Shown: one piece after another, positions 5,663-6,221 of the stretch
Layout of the letters: every line of letters begins with the position of its first letter
Numbering within the stretch: the stretch's first letter is position 1
Source of the DNA: Candidatus Uhrbacteria bacterium
GTDB taxonomy: Bacteria > Patescibacteriota > Patescibacteriia > UBA9934 > GWF2-40-263
Direction: 5' to 3'
Length of the DNA: 6,221 bases
Assembly: GCA_018700535.1 (NCBI GenBank)
Contig: JABITQ010000089.1
Location: forward strand, 1 to 6,221
Notes under the pieces: model-generated
The model's input: only the letters and a program-made list of their open reading frames with translations
Told to the model about the DNA's origin: nothing
Database searches by the model: none
Made by a program: the position numbers and the translations under genes

Positions 5663-6009
5663 AGTTTGAGGCCTTTACTCATAGACCAGATCATTTTTTG
5701 CACTTCACTAAGAAGTGAGAAAGACTTTGCGCAATCAATACTTGGGTAAATTTTTGCGATGAGAATTAATTGAGTCTCAACTTCTGCAGCGGAACCGTCT
5801 GCAATTGTTAGAAATCTTATGAACTCTTTTGTGCTTCTTCGATGACCTTCTGAAACATTTGAAGGGATCGATACAGCAGCTCTTCGGATCTGAGAACAAA
5901 GTCCAAACCTCTCATCAGACGGAAGTTTCTTTGTGAGCAAATAGATCTCTTCAACTAATTCCATTCCTCTCTGCCAAACGTGTAGATCTTTAAAGCTTCG
6001 AATGTTCAT
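5647..6009 (-). CDS. S23-type four-helix-bundle protein (TIGR02436-like)
   Basis: The 120-residue product carries the signature of the family first seen in the 23S rRNA intervening sequences of some bacteria. It shows F6-x-D-L-x-V-W12, then LPSDERFGLCSQIRRAAVSIPSNVSEG (29-55) and EFIRFLTIADGSAAEVETQL (62-81), and ends in a helix (about 98-115). The length is typical. Members fold as four-helix bundles and assemble into oligomers; related proteins include the Avd accessory factor of diversity-generating retroelements. Their usual cellular role is unknown, and no rRNA, reverse transcriptase or variable repeat is visible here. The last residues, KLSAPR-stop, are encoded by heptad repeat DNA. A 17-bp copy of this end recurs in inverted orientation upstream at 6062-6078. 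There is no Shine-Dalgarno site before the ATG at 6009. A TATAAA at 6022-6017 would suit a leaderless start but lacks a clear -35. It separates the ferredoxin and reductase genes and looks like an insertion. Confidence 0.93.
   Translation of the reverse strand: MNIRSFKDLHVWQRGMELVEEIYLLTKKLPSDERFGLCSQIRRAAVSIPSNVSEGHRRSTKEFIRFLTIADGSAAEVETQLILIAKIYPSIDCAKSFSLLSEVQKMIWSMSKGLKLSAPR
5648..5664 (+). repeat. Left arm of a 17-bp perfect inverted repeat around the four-helix-bundle gene
   Basis: TAGCGGGGAGCGGATAG is the exact reverse complement of 6062-6078. It overlaps the 3' end and stop codon of the four-helix-bundle gene. The two arms are separated by 397 bp that contain the rest of the gene. 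Confidence 0.85.
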
Positions 6010-6022
6010 ATTTGGTTTTATA

Positions 6023-6050
6023 AGCGAAGAGCGTTTAGCGGGTAGCGAAT
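6023..6050 (-). repeat. Heptad array upstream of the four-helix-bundle gene, inner half
   Basis: AGCG starts at 6023, 6030, 6037 and 6044, exactly 7 bp apart (AGCGAAG, AGCGTTT, AGCGGGT, AGCGAAT). It reads as YCGCTNN on the - strand. It lies directly before the gene start, in opposite orientation to the adjoining array at 6059-6093. Confidence 0.7.
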
Positions 6051-6058
6051 GATCTATT

Positions 6059-6093
6059 CCCCTATCCGCTCCCCGCTATTCACTCCCCGCTCC
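6059..6093 (+). repeat. Heptad array upstream of the four-helix-bundle gene, outer half
   Basis: The units CCCCTAT, CCGCTCC (6066-6072), CCGCTAT (6073-6079), TCACTCC (6080-6086) and CCGCTCC (6087-6093) share one 7-bp phase. The array ends 2 nt before the ferredoxin stop codon, and is inverted relative to the array at 6023-6050, with about 8 bp between them. Confidence 0.7.
6062..6078 (+). repeat. Right arm of the 17-bp perfect inverted repeat
   Basis: CTATCCGCTCCCCGCTA, the exact reverse complement of 5648-5664. It lies between the ferredoxin stop and the four-helix-bundle start. Its first 12 bases recur, in the same orientation, at 1721-1732. Confidence 0.85.
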
Positions 6094-6095
6094 CC

Positions 6096-6221
6096 CTACA
6101 TATCTGGAAAAATCTGTGTTCCGTCTTCTAGATAAATAAAGACTGCGAGTGTTGGGCATGACTGTGCGGCAAGAACGATGTTCTCTTTTTCATCCTCCGT
6201 CACCTCCATCCAACGCTCATA
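6096..6221 (-). CDS. 4Fe-4S ferredoxin, C-terminal end (5' partial)
   Basis: The frame is open from the window edge to TAG 6098-6096 and gives the last 41 residues. The visible part contains EDEKENIVLAAQSCPTLAVFI, then LEDGTQIFPDM. An acidic helix leading into A-x-S-C-P-T-x-A-(V/I) is the usual ending of small single-cluster 4Fe-4S ferredoxins. There the Cys of the Cys-Pro pair is the last cluster ligand. The other three cysteines lie outside the window, so cluster type cannot be confirmed. It would be the electron carrier for the FAD reductase that follows in the same direction. The two genes are separated only by the four-helix-bundle gene and its repeats, and the first heptad array begins 2 nt after this stop codon. 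I have reasonable but not complete confidence because only the tail is visible. Confidence 0.7.
   Translation of the reverse strand, partial: YERWMEVTEDEKENIVLAAQSCPTLAVFIYLEDGTQIFPDM

Noticed and set aside
5647..6009. Diversity-generating retroelement accessory gene (Avd)
   Set aside because: The protein belongs to the related four-helix-bundle family, but no reverse transcriptase, template repeat or variable repeat is visible in the window.
1..6221. Alternative genetic code with TGA read as Gly or Trp
   Set aside because: All genes read through with the standard code, with no in-frame TGA in more than 1,600 codons.

Overview
The window is about 6.2 kb with moderate GC content and the standard genetic code. 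It looks like a small-genome bacterium, most likely of the Patescibacteria (Candidate Phyla Radiation). That assignment is an inference from three things: the end of a very small TrbC/VirB2-like pilin of the type common in that group, an S23/TIGR02436 four-helix-bundle gene embedded in short intergenic heptad repeats, and several surface proteins with no recognisable family. No rRNA or other phylogenetic marker is present. Five of the seven visible stop codons are TAG, two are TAA and none is TGA.

Left end (1-250): the last 44 codons of a pilin-like membrane protein on the + strand finish in a strong Rho-independent terminator. It runs convergently into a block of - strand genes, which ends in its own hairpin terminator.

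Surface block (248-4385, all - strand): reading in the direction of transcription, a strong sigma70-type promoter (4385-4357) with a leader of about 150 nt drives a 732-residue orphan membrane protein. It has a cytoplasmic-looking N-terminal half, about nine membrane segments and a basic tail. A compound hairpin terminator follows at 1905-1969. A second near-consensus promoter (1872-1844) then drives a two-gene unit: a 158-residue predicted lipoprotein and a 276-residue secreted protein with six cysteines and a calcium-loop-like DxNxDGxxD motif. The leader of this second transcript holds the most intricate non-coding structure in the window. It is a 19-bp inverted repeat enclosing an 8-bp hairpin, with a 7-bp pairing between the internal bulge and the outer flank (1741-1820), followed by a heptad repeat array and another hairpin.

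Redox block (4408-6221, - strand): the end of a small single-cluster 4Fe-4S ferredoxin and a 395-residue FAD/NAD(P)H-dependent reductase of the rubredoxin/ferredoxin-reductase or NirB N-terminal type form a plausible electron-transfer pair. Between them sits a 120-residue S23-type four-helix-bundle gene flanked by a perfect 17-bp inverted repeat and by 7-bp-period CCGCTNN arrays. One flanking array supplies the gene's last codons and stop. This looks like a repeat-associated cassette inserted into the redox operon. The block ends in a terminator whose pairing (a G-U instead of a mismatch) shows that it works on the - strand.

The best candidates for something undescribed are the heptad-repeat/four-helix-bundle cassette and the pseudoknot-capable leader element. 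The set of orphan membrane protein, lipoprotein and secreted cysteine-rich protein next to a pilin gene comes third.
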